Positions 1 to 6,770 of a DNA stretch of 20,737 nt are shown piece by piece. The DNA lies in assembly GCA_964568355.1 (NCBI GenBank), contig CAZMRK010000326.1, positions 1 through 20,737 of the forward strand, read 5' to 3'. The position numbers and the translations under genes are program-made. Source of the stretch: JAJPJX01 sp964568355. GTDB lineage: Bacteria; Acidobacteriota; Terriglobia; Bryobacterales; Bryobacteraceae. Within the stretch, counting starts at the first letter, position 1, and every line of letters starts with the position of its first letter. Under the pieces are notes generated by a model. The model worked only from the letters and a program-made list of their open reading frames with translations, made no database searches and had not been told where the DNA came from.

Positions 1-1740
1 GAGGCGGTCACCGAAGCCGAGGATCTGCTCCGGCAGAACCCCGAAAACCTGGATGCGCGCCGCCTGCTGGGCCGGATCTACACCCGCATGATCGGCGATA
101 CGCAGCAGGGCAAGATCAATGAAGAAATGCTGCGTCGGGCCATGGAGCAGTACCAGAAGATCACAGCCAAAGACCCCAAGGACGTGGAAAGCTGGCTGAC
201 GCTGGGGCGGCTCTACCGAGCCTCGAACAACTCGGTGGAATCGGAAAAGGCCTACAACCAGGCACTCTCCCTCGATCCCAACAGCGAGGAAGCCCTGACC
301 GGTCTGGCCATCGTCTACTCCGATGTCGGTGACACCAGGAAGGCTATCGAGAAGCTGAAAGCCCTCAGCGACCGGAATCCGAATCCCCGCACCCTCGCCG
401 CCCTGGCCAGTTCCTACGAGCAGCTCCACGACTATAAGAGCGCCGCCGAGGTGCTGAAACGGGCGCTCGAATCCGCTCCGGACAACTCGCGGATGCTCCG
501 CTCCCTGGCACAGGACCTGATGTTCGCCGAGAAATACGACGAGGCCCTGAAGTATTTCGATCAGATCGCTCAGGAAGATCCTCGCGATCCCCAGGTGCAG
601 CTTCGGATCTCGGAGATTTACCGCGAGAAGCACGATTTCGAGAAGGCCCGCGCCACCCTGGCCAAGGCCAAACAGCTCGATCCGGACAGCATCGAAGTGC
701 GCTACGACGAGGTCAACCTCCTGGAGGCGGAGGGTAAAACCGACCAAGCTATCTCCGGACTGAAAGGGATTCTGGACGAGACCGCCAAAAAGGCTCCTTC
801 CGCGGCCGAAAAGGCCAATCGTGCCATGCTGCTCGAGCGGCTGGGATCCCTGTACCGCAACACCGGCCAGTATCCGGCGGCGATCGCTGCCTTCCAGCAG
901 GTGCCCGATCTGGACGCCGAGGCAGGGCCCCGGATCTCCGTGCAGATGATCGATACCTGGCGCGCCGCCAAGGACCTGAAAAAAGCCCAGGCCGAAGCGG
1001 ATGCGGCTCTGAAGAAATATCCCGACGAGCGCATGGTGAAGATGGTTCACGCTTCCCTGCTGGCGGATACCGGCAAGGTGGATGAAGCAGCCGCCGAGAT
1101 CCGTACCGCAGTGAAGAGCGACCGCGAGATGCAGTTCGCCCTGGCCCAGATTTACGAAAAAGGAAAACGCTTCGACGACATGGAAAAGGCGCTGGATGCG
1201 GCGGAAAAGCTCTCCAAATCCGACGCCGATAAAGTCTCTGTCTTTTTCATGCGTGGAGCCATGTTCGAGCGCCAGAAAAAGTACGACGAAGCCGAAGCTG
1301 AATTTCGCAAGGTGCTGGCGATTGATGCAGATAACGCCAATGCTTTGAATTATTTAGGCTACATGCTCGCAGAGCGCAACGTGCGCCTGGACGAGGCCCA
1401 GAAGTTGATCACCCGCGCCCTGGAGCTCGACGCCCAGAATGGAGCCTATCTGGACAGTCTGGGCTGGGTTTATTACCGGCAGAACCGCCTGCCGGAGGCT
1501 GAAACGCTCTTCCTTAAGGCTCTGGATCGTATCGGTAAGGATCCTACAGTGCGCGACCATTTGGCGGATTGCTACTTCAAGCAGGGCAAGATCCGCGAGG
1601 CCATCACCCAATGGCAGGCTTCCTTGCAGGAGTGGGATTCCACCTCCCAATCCGACACCGATCCCGGCGAAATCGCCAAAGTCAGAAATAAGCTGGAAAG
1701 TGCACGAGTCCGCCTGGCCCAGGAAACTTCCTCGAAGTAA
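1..1740 (+). CDS. TPR-repeat protein, 5' end outside the window
   Basis: The frame is open from base 1 to the TAA at 1738-1740, giving 579 visible residues. Translation upstream of the first ATG (position 88) continues the same repeat style, so the true start lies outside the window and 88 is not a start. The protein is almost entirely helical tetratricopeptide repeats, for example the stretches around WLTLGRLYRASNN, NYLGYMLAERN and YLDSLGWVYYRQNRLPEAE; I estimate more than ten units. Such arrays are protein-protein interaction scaffolds. In Acidobacteria, long TPR proteins are often exported or lipid-anchored, but the N-terminus that would show a signal peptide is missing here. No enzymatic motif is visible. 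The downstream PEP-CTERM gene is convergent, so there is no operon partner on that side. The stop codon falls in the loop of a perfect inverted repeat (1721-1753). The family call is firm; the specific role is unknown. Confidence 0.9.
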   Translation, partial: EAVTEAEDLLRQNPENLDARRLLGRIYTRMIGDTQQGKINEEMLRRAMEQYQKITAKDPKDVESWLTLGRLYRASNNSVESEKAYNQALSLDPNSEEALTGLAIVYSDVGDTRKAIEKLKALSDRNPNPRTLAALASSYEQLHDYKSAAEVLKRALESAPDNSRMLRSLAQDLMFAEKYDEALKYFDQIAQEDPRDPQVQLRISEIYREKHDFEKARATLAKAKQLDPDSIEVRYDEVNLLEAEGKTDQAISGLKGILDETAKKAPSAAEKANRAMLLERLGSLYRNTGQYPAAIAAFQQVPDLDAEAGPRISVQMIDTWRAAKDLKKAQAEADAALKKYPDERMVKMVHASLLADTGKVDEAAAEIRTAVKSDREMQFALAQIYEKGKRFDDMEKALDAAEKLSKSDADKVSVFFMRGAMFERQKKYDEAEAEFRKVLAIDADNANALNYLGYMLAERNVRLDEAQKLITRALELDAQNGAYLDSLGWVYYRQNRLPEAETLFLKALDRIGKDPTVRDHLADCYFKQGKIREAITQWQASLQEWDSTSQSDTDPGEIAKVRNKLESARVRLAQETSSK

Positions 1741-1753
1741 GAGGAAGTTTCCT
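1721..1753. repeat. Perfect 13-bp inverted repeat enclosing a stop codon
   Basis: AGGAAACTTCCTC (1721-1733) and its exact reverse complement (1741-1753) flank the 7-base loop gaagtaa. That loop contains the last codon and TAA stop of the TPR gene. As RNA it would fold into a strong hairpin spanning the end of the reading frame. No T-run follows, so it is not a canonical Rho-independent terminator; it could protect the 3' end or aid termination. Confidence 0.75.
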
Positions 1754-1930
1754 CCCCTGCAACCACTTCTGTAGCCCTGCCGTCCCCTCTTCCCTCCACC
1801 TTTCCCTACTATCTGGAATGGGGTACCACCGGTCCGGACGGTGGCATTGAGCCCGATTGCATGAGAGGACCCGGGGGGGACAGTCCCGGGAGAGCCGATT
1901 CAGTTCTCCTCCTACCCCCCCCGTAAACGC
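1754..1930. other. GC-rich structured intergenic stretch
   Basis: No coding frame is convincing here. Visible structure includes CCACCG (1826-1831) pairing with CGGTGG (1839-1844) across a 7-base loop, and two CCCGGG blocks (1870-1875 and 1885-1890) around a G-rich centre. The near-repeats GAGCCCGATT (1850-1859) and GAGCCGATT (1892-1900) are also present, followed by a run of C at 1915-1922. Together with the repeat at 1721-1753 and the terminator at 1931-1980 this makes a dense chain of hairpins. It may be 3'-UTR structure or a small structured RNA. I do not recognise a known riboswitch or RNA family. Confidence 0.35.
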
Positions 1931-1980
1931 AAAACGCCCCGGAAAGCGCCGTCTCTCGGGGGCGCCTTCCGGGGCGTTTA
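1931..1980. terminator. Bidirectional Rho-independent terminator
   Basis: AAACGCCCCGGAA plus GCGCC (about 1932-1950) pairs with GGCGC plus TTCCGGGGCGTTT (1961-1979), with one extra base in the stem, around a loop of about 10 bases. On the minus strand the stem is followed by TTTTGCGTTT, fitting termination of the PEP-CTERM gene. On the plus strand the stem ends in GTTTA, fitting the convergent TPR gene. Position between two convergent genes supports a two-way role. Confidence 0.85.
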
Positions 1981-2002
1981 AAAGGAGAACCTCTCGGTCG
2001 AC

Positions 2003-2761
2003 CTAGACCGTCTTCTTACGACGTCGCAAGATGATCCCCAGCGCCAACAGAGCAGAACCCATCAGTGCATAGGTGCCTGGCTCGGGGACTCCCATCACCG
2101 GGAAAGAATTCAGAAAGACGTTGTCGAAATCGATCTGAACTCCGGCAGCATACAACTGGATCTTCAGCGGAACGCCAGCAATCGTGGTGTTCTGAGTAGC
2201 GAATGAAATCGTCTGCCAACCACCCGCAATCAAAGGACTTAGCGCTGTCCCCGTACTCGGGTTTGTGTGACCTGTACCGAAGGCATCATCCGTCCAGCTG
2301 CCGATCAGGGTATCTCCAGCAAATAGGTTAATGGTGTAGGCAGGATTCAGGAACGCCAGTTCGCCGCGCAAACCGACGCCCACCGAGAGAACATACACCG
2401 TGTTGGGGGTGGCGTTGGTCGTCAGAGTCTGGGAGATGATACCGCCATTGCTGTAAGCGACCTGGGTTCCTGTCTGGGGATACATGAACAACTGGTTTAG
2501 AACACCATTCGCGTTGTAGAAATAGGGTACCGGTTGCCAGATACCAGCCGGGTCTGCTGCCCCATCCGGATTGGTAATTTCCCATCCCGGAACACTCCCG
2601 CCTTCCCACATTTGGGTGGGGGTGCAGCAGGAATTTGTAAAGCTGACTGGGGTCTCAAAACCTGGGTTGTTGATCACAATCTGGGTCGCTGAGGCTGGCA
2701 GTGTCAATAGAAAGACTGCACATGCCACAGCGAAGGTATAGCCGCAAAAAGCCCTCCGCAT
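2003..2761 (-). CDS. PEP-CTERM sorting-domain protein
   Basis: A 252-residue secreted protein. Residues 1-25 form a signal peptide (MRRAFCGYTFAVACAVFLLT, then LPASA). A beta-sandwich-like body beginning NPGFETPV with a later VPGWEI follows, resembling the carbohydrate-binding-like regions common in PEP-CTERM proteins. The last 28 residues are a PEP-CTERM anchor: VPEPGT, then a hydrophobic helix, then RRRKK. This signal is processed by an exosortase, which places the protein at the cell surface or in exopolysaccharide. I chose the ATG at 2761 because a GGAGGAGGAG stretch lies just upstream. An in-frame ATG pair at 2800/2797 would put that purine stretch inside the gene and add 13 residues before the signal peptide. 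A promoter is visible at 2817-2845 and a terminator at 1931-1980, so the gene appears monocistronic. Its ligand is unknown. Confidence 0.88.
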   Translation of the reverse strand: MRRAFCGYTFAVACAVFLLTLPASATQIVINNPGFETPVSFTNSCCTPTQMWEGGSVPGWEITNPDGAADPAGIWQPVPYFYNANGVLNQLFMYPQTGTQVAYSNGGIISQTLTTNATPNTVYVLSVGVGLRGELAFLNPAYTINLFAGDTLIGSWTDDAFGTGHTNPSTGTALSPLIAGGWQTISFATQNTTIAGVPLKIQLYAAGVQIDFDNVFLNSFPVMGVPEPGTYALMGSALLALGIILRRRKKTV

Positions 2762-2816
2762 TTGTAGTACTCTCCTCCTCCGTAGTTTGGGGGTCATCAT
2801 AACATCAGTAAAGTCG

Positions 2817-2845
2817 ATTATGCTTAAACCCTTCTACCTAGTCAA
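2817..2845 (-). promoter_or_regulatory. Sigma70-type promoter for the PEP-CTERM gene
   Basis: Read on the minus strand, TTGACT (2845-2840) is separated by exactly 17 bases from CATAAT (2822-2817). Each hexamer matches five of six consensus positions. Transcription would start near 2810, giving a leader of about 50 bases that contains the GGAGGAGGAG ribosome-binding region before the ATG at 2761. Confidence 0.7.
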
Positions 2846-3152
2846 GCACGTGACACCCCTGTACAAGGCTCAATTGCGCCTTTCAGTACTATCTATTGCC
2901 CTGTTTGCAACCCGTTAGGATTCTAGTACTAACCGGGCGATCAAACGGCCTGCCACACCTTAAAAGTGTTTGTTTTATTACTTTATCCCGCAGAGGGATA
3001 TTCCATCTCCGGCATCAGGCCGGTCACAAAAGATTCCACTTGCTCTATCCCACACATTCCAGGAAGCTTAATTGCCGCTCTGGGATTCACTGCTATGCGT
3101 CCGCTGCACCCATGTGCGATACTCAAGGCAGAAACAACATTCTGGTTACGCA
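2846..3152. other. Intergenic region between divergent genes
   Basis: About 300 bases separate the PEP-CTERM promoter from the ATP-grasp-like gene. Short open frames exist but have no recognisable protein sequence and overlap one another. The segment is less GC-rich than the flanking genes, for example around 2960-2990, as expected for a promoter region. I could not find a convincing -35/-10 pair for the rightward gene. Confidence 0.4.
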
Positions 3153-4508
3153 ATGTCGCAGTTGGACGAGGCGATCACTCGTTACAATAAACTCCTGGAA
3201 AGTGGCCCATATCAGGATCTGGGCTGGGTCGAAGAACTCCAGCAACGCATGGAGGCGCAGCAGTTGTCTATTGGCGGACGCCTGATCTGTCCCTTTCTGC
3301 GGCCCAACTTCCTCACCCGCCGTCAATTTGAGAGCGTCGTAAAAACCGGCGAGTACCTTATCTCCGCCATCGACCGGATGCAGCAGATGGTGTTGGCCAG
3401 CCCCACGCTACTCGCCCGCATGGAATTGCTGCCGGCCGAGAAGATGCTTGCCTCGATCGACCCCGGGTATCACGTGCCGGAAGTCGCGGCCCGGCTGGAT
3501 TCGCACCTCTGCAATGGGTCGCTCCACTTCGTCCAGTACAACGTCGATTCTCCAACCGGCGCGGCGTACGCCGAGGTGCTCTCCGATCTCTTCTACGAAG
3601 TTCCGCCGGTCAAGGAACTTCGTAAGCGCTATCATCTGGCCCGCATCGGCGGCAAGCGGCATCTGCTGTCCGCCCTGCTCAAGGCCTATAAACAGTTCGG
3701 CGGACAGCGCAAGCCGAACATCGCCATCGTCGAGTTCCGGCAACCTTACAACGCGGGACCCAGCGAATACGAACTATTTCGCGACTTCTTCCGGGAGGAG
3801 GGCTACGCCGTCGAGATCGTCTCGCCCGACCAGCTCGAATACCGGCACAGAGTCCTGCGCAAAGGACATTTCAATATAGACTTGGTATATCGGCGCATCA
3901 GTGTCCAGGAGTTCTTGATGCGTTTCGATCTCACCCACCCCCTGGTGCAAGCCTATCGCGACCGGGCGGTCTGCGTAGTCAATAGCTTCCGCGCTGAACT
4001 GGCCCACAAAAAGGCGATGTTTGGCCTGCTCACCGATGAGACGCTCACCGCCAAATTCCCGGCCGCCGAGCGTAAGGCTATCCGGGAACATGTGCCCTGG
4101 ACCCGGCTCGTGACGGCCACGAAAACCACCTATCACGATCAGTCCATCGACCTACCCGACTTTATCGCTCAGAACCGGGATCGCCTGGTCCTCAAGCCCA
4201 ACGACGACTACAGCGATCAGCACAGCTTCTTCGGCTGGGAACTGGAAGAAAGCGCCTGGGAGCGAGCCATCCGCCAGGCGATGCGCTTCCCTTACGTGGT
4301 CCAGGAAAAGGTGGACCCGGTACGCTCGGTATTTCCTCTGGTGAACTACGGTCACCTGGAATTCAAAGAGATGCAGGTGGATGTTCATCCGCACGCCTAC
4401 ATGGGGAAGGTTCTGGGCTGTTCCAGTTGGCTTTCCACCGGCAGTTCAGGCTTCTCGTCCACCACGGGCCTGGCGCCCACCTATCTGCTCGAAAACAGCA
4501 AAGGCTAG
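3153..4508 (+). CDS. Circularly permuted ATP-grasp-like protein
   Basis: A 451-residue protein resembling the circularly permuted ATP-grasp / glutathionylspermidine-synthase-like superfamily (COG2308 style). Supporting stretches are FVQYNVDSPTGAAYAE (about residues 129-144), which recalls the family's N-x-D/E-x-P-x-G region; INIDLVYRR-like text at HFNIDLVYRRISVQEFLM; NSFRAELAHKKAMFGLL; RLVLKPNDDYSD; and YVVQEKV. ATP-grasp enzymes use ATP to join a carboxylate to an amine or thiol. The substrate here cannot be read from sequence. The start MSQLDEAITRY was chosen because the 27 codons upstream (from 3072) have low-quality, Cys/Arg-rich sequence; no strong ribosome-binding site precedes either start. 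The stop is 6 bp from the convergent Wzt-like gene. Family assignment is moderate; function is inferred only at the superfamily level. Confidence 0.72.
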   Translation: MSQLDEAITRYNKLLESGPYQDLGWVEELQQRMEAQQLSIGGRLICPFLRPNFLTRRQFESVVKTGEYLISAIDRMQQMVLASPTLLARMELLPAEKMLASIDPGYHVPEVAARLDSHLCNGSLHFVQYNVDSPTGAAYAEVLSDLFYEVPPVKELRKRYHLARIGGKRHLLSALLKAYKQFGGQRKPNIAIVEFRQPYNAGPSEYELFRDFFREEGYAVEIVSPDQLEYRHRVLRKGHFNIDLVYRRISVQEFLMRFDLTHPLVQAYRDRAVCVVNSFRAELAHKKAMFGLLTDETLTAKFPAAERKAIREHVPWTRLVTATKTTYHDQSIDLPDFIAQNRDRLVLKPNDDYSDQHSFFGWELEESAWERAIRQAMRFPYVVQEKVDPVRSVFPLVNYGHLEFKEMQVDVHPHAYMGKVLGCSSWLSTGSSGFSSTTGLAPTYLLENSKG

Positions 4509-4514
4509 CCGCCC

Positions 4515-5447
4515 TCAGCGCTCCAGCGTAGCCACCGCCCGCAGATTTGCCACCCCGGCGGTGTAGCGCGTATCGGTGACGGAAAACGCTACGGCGTCTT
4601 CCAACCAGTCGTGCCAGATCCCATCGGGATCGTGCGACGCTACCGTCAGCGTGTACTCCTGAGGGCAGAGTTCGCAGCGGAAGGCGAACCGTACCGAGAG
4701 GCTGTCGCCGGCCGCGCAAGGGCCCAGTTCCAGCCGCTCGAGCTCGGTATTGGTGCCATAGACATCCAGCCCGATCCGGCTGCGGATCAGGATGCCAATC
4801 ACCGGATCGGCGACGGCCTGCTGAAAGCGCACGGTCACACGCACGCTGGCGAGTTCGCCGCTACGCCATACCATGGTCGGCTGGCCGAGCTCGCCGGTCA
4901 ACTCCACCTGGAGGACCTCGGCTCGCCCGTCGCCCCGACGGACCACAGGCGCTAACGGCGGCGTCACGGTCTCACCCCAGGCCCGCAGCCGGGCGGCAAT
5001 GTGGCGGCGATAGGCGTCGAGCTGTTCCGCCGGGCCGCCACGCCCAACCAGCCGCCCTTCGTGTATCCACCAAATCTCGTCGCACCACTCGCGCAGCAGA
5101 TTCTCTTCATGCGAAACCAGCAGCACCGTAGTGCCGTTGCGGCGCAGGCGATCGAGCGCAATCGCCGCCCGTTCGCGCACCAGCCGGTCCTGCCGCGCCA
5201 GCGTATGATCGAGCAGCAGCAGGCCTGTGGGCGCCAGGTTTAGGCTGTCGGCAGGCCCCAGCAAACGGATCGATTGCGGCGCTTCCACAGTACCCTCCAG
5301 CGGCTGATCGAGCCCTGCAGCCAGCCGCAACAAGCGGCTTTTCCCCACCCCGTTCTCACCGATAATGCCGACGACCGCTCCATCCGGCGCGGCCGCTTCC
5401 AGAGCCTCCAACGGGGGACATACGACTTGCCGGAATGCGATGGCCAT
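4515..5447 (-). CDS. Degenerate Wzt-like ABC ATPase with C-terminal Wzt domain
   Basis: A 310-residue protein. The N-terminal part has a Walker A motif, GENGVGKS (30-37), a Walker B-like LLLLD (76-80), a D-loop-like LARQD (83-87) and an H-loop VSH (111-113). Only about 40 residues separate Walker A from Walker B, where a normal nucleotide-binding domain has more than 100. The Q-loop, the helical subdomain and the LSGGQ signature are all missing, and the residue after the Walker B Asp is His, not the catalytic Glu. Residues about 170-310 resemble the C-terminal domain of Wzt, which recognises O-antigen in ABC polysaccharide export; DVYGTNT (228-234) is a typical stretch. No Wzm-like permease is adjacent. 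It may bind a glycan without driving transport, or it may be an internally deleted allele. The start is divergent from the methyltransferase, 24 bp away. Confidence 0.8.
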   Translation of the reverse strand: MAIAFRQVVCPPLEALEAAAPDGAVVGIIGENGVGKSRLLRLAAGLDQPLEGTVEAPQSIRLLGPADSLNLAPTGLLLLDHTLARQDRLVRERAAIALDRLRRNGTTVLLVSHEENLLREWCDEIWWIHEGRLVGRGGPAEQLDAYRRHIAARLRAWGETVTPPLAPVVRRGDGRAEVLQVELTGELGQPTMVWRSGELASVRVTVRFQQAVADPVIGILIRSRIGLDVYGTNTELERLELGPCAAGDSLSVRFAFRCELCPQEYTLTVASHDPDGIWHDWLEDAVAFSVTDTRYTAGVANLRAVATLER

Positions 5448-5471
5448 TACCAGATAGAATACCGGGTAGCC

Positions 5472-6767
5472 ATGGGAGATCCCAACGTTCTGGAGCAGAT
5501 GCGCGCGGAGTGGAACGATCGCGCCCGCGAAGACGCGAACTACTACGTCGCCTTCGGCCGCAGGCAGCAGAACGATGATGAATTTTTCGCCACCGCCTCA
5601 GACCTGGTGCGGGAACTGCAAGCCGAACTGCGGCGCCTTCCGCCGCGCCCGGAGGGTTGGACCGCACTCGAGATCGGCTGCGGCCCGGGCCGGCTCATGC
5701 GTCCGATGAGCCGCCACTTTCGCGAGATCCACGGTGTCGACGTCTCCGACGAGATGGTCCGTCTCGCCAACGAAAAACTGCAAGGCATTGCCCACGCGCA
5801 CGCGCACGCCACCCCGGATTCTTCTCTTTCGATGTTTCCGGACGAGTCTTTCGACTTCGTCTACTCCTACGCCGTATTCCAGCACATACCCAGCCGCGAC
5901 GTGGTGCTGGGATATCTCGCCGAAGCGGGCCGTGTGCTGCGTCCCGGCGGAATTCTGCGCTGCCAGATTAACGGCCTGCCGGAACAGGCGGTGCGCTATA
6001 CGACCTGGTCGGGCGTACGGATCTCCGCCACCGAAGTAGCGAAATTCGCCCTCCACCATGATTTCCAATTGCTCGCCCTGGATGGAATTTTGACCCAATA
6101 CATGTGGACCACCTGGCGCAAACGTCCGGCCGGCTGGCGGGCGTCCGTACGCCTGCCGGAGCATCCGGCCACCCAGGTGCGCAACATCAGCAACGCCTAT
6201 TCCGGTGAGCCTCTGGTACCCGCTGCAGGCCGCCTGGCAGCAGCGTCTTTGTGGCTCGAGCAGCTTCCCGAGGACTGCGACCTTCTCAACCTGGCGGTTA
6301 CCTTCGATGGAGCACCGGGCAGGCTGAGCTATCTGGGTCCTCCCGCATGGGATGGGGTGCAGCAGCTAAACGCGGCCCTTCCCCGCGGGATCCGTACAGG
6401 GCTGGTACCGGTTGAACTGCGATGGCTTGGGCAGCCGCTGGCAGCCGCACGCTGGCTGCGGGTCATTCCGGCCGGGCCAGTGGTTCCGCGCGTGTGCTCG
6501 GTCTCGGATGGAGTCAATCTGCTGGCGGGCAGGCACATCGAGAGCGGCACGGTGAAGGCCACCCTCGAAGAACTAGACCACCCGGAATGGTTTCAGGCCA
6601 CCGTAGATGGACTGCCGGTACGCGAGATCGATTTTTTCTGCACCGATCCACTGACCCAGCGATTCGAAATCAACTTTCACCTGCCCTTCGGGCTCGCAGC
6701 AGGCGAGCACCGGCTCGAAATGTCGCTCGGGAAGCGCACCTTCGCGCCGGTGCCGATCCAGGTCTGA
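5472..6767 (+). CDS. SAM-dependent methyltransferase with beta-rich C-terminal region
   Basis: A 431-residue class I methyltransferase. The SAM-binding motif I is ALEIGCGPGRL (65-75). An acidic residue follows beta-2 in HGVDVSDEM (88-95), then FDFVYSYAVFQHI (127-139) and EAGRVLRPGGIL (151-162). Residues 1-50 contain the W-x-x-RA...YYVAF pattern common in type 11 methyltransferases. After about residue 210 comes a region of about 220 residues that looks beta-rich and is not part of the methyltransferase fold. The start was placed at 5472; the frame is open from 5274, but that part overlaps the divergent ABC gene and reads as antisense. A short AHAHAHA run (from GCCCACGCGCACGCGCACGC) is present near residue 107. 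The substrate is unknown. The Wzt-like neighbour suggests glycan or cell-surface modification, which is inference. Confidence 0.85.
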   Translation: MGDPNVLEQMRAEWNDRAREDANYYVAFGRRQQNDDEFFATASDLVRELQAELRRLPPRPEGWTALEIGCGPGRLMRPMSRHFREIHGVDVSDEMVRLANEKLQGIAHAHAHATPDSSLSMFPDESFDFVYSYAVFQHIPSRDVVLGYLAEAGRVLRPGGILRCQINGLPEQAVRYTTWSGVRISATEVAKFALHHDFQLLALDGILTQYMWTTWRKRPAGWRASVRLPEHPATQVRNISNAYSGEPLVPAAGRLAAASLWLEQLPEDCDLLNLAVTFDGAPGRLSYLGPPAWDGVQQLNAALPRGIRTGLVPVELRWLGQPLAAARWLRVIPAGPVVPRVCSVSDGVNLLAGRHIESGTVKATLEELDHPEWFQATVDGLPVREIDFFCTDPLTQRFEINFHLPFGLAAGEHRLEMSLGKRTFAPVPIQV

Positions 6768-6770
6768 GCC

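Noticed and set aside
3072..3152. Upstream start for the ATP-grasp-like gene at 3072
   Set aside because: The 27 added residues are Cys/Arg-rich without family similarity and no ribosome-binding site supports that start.
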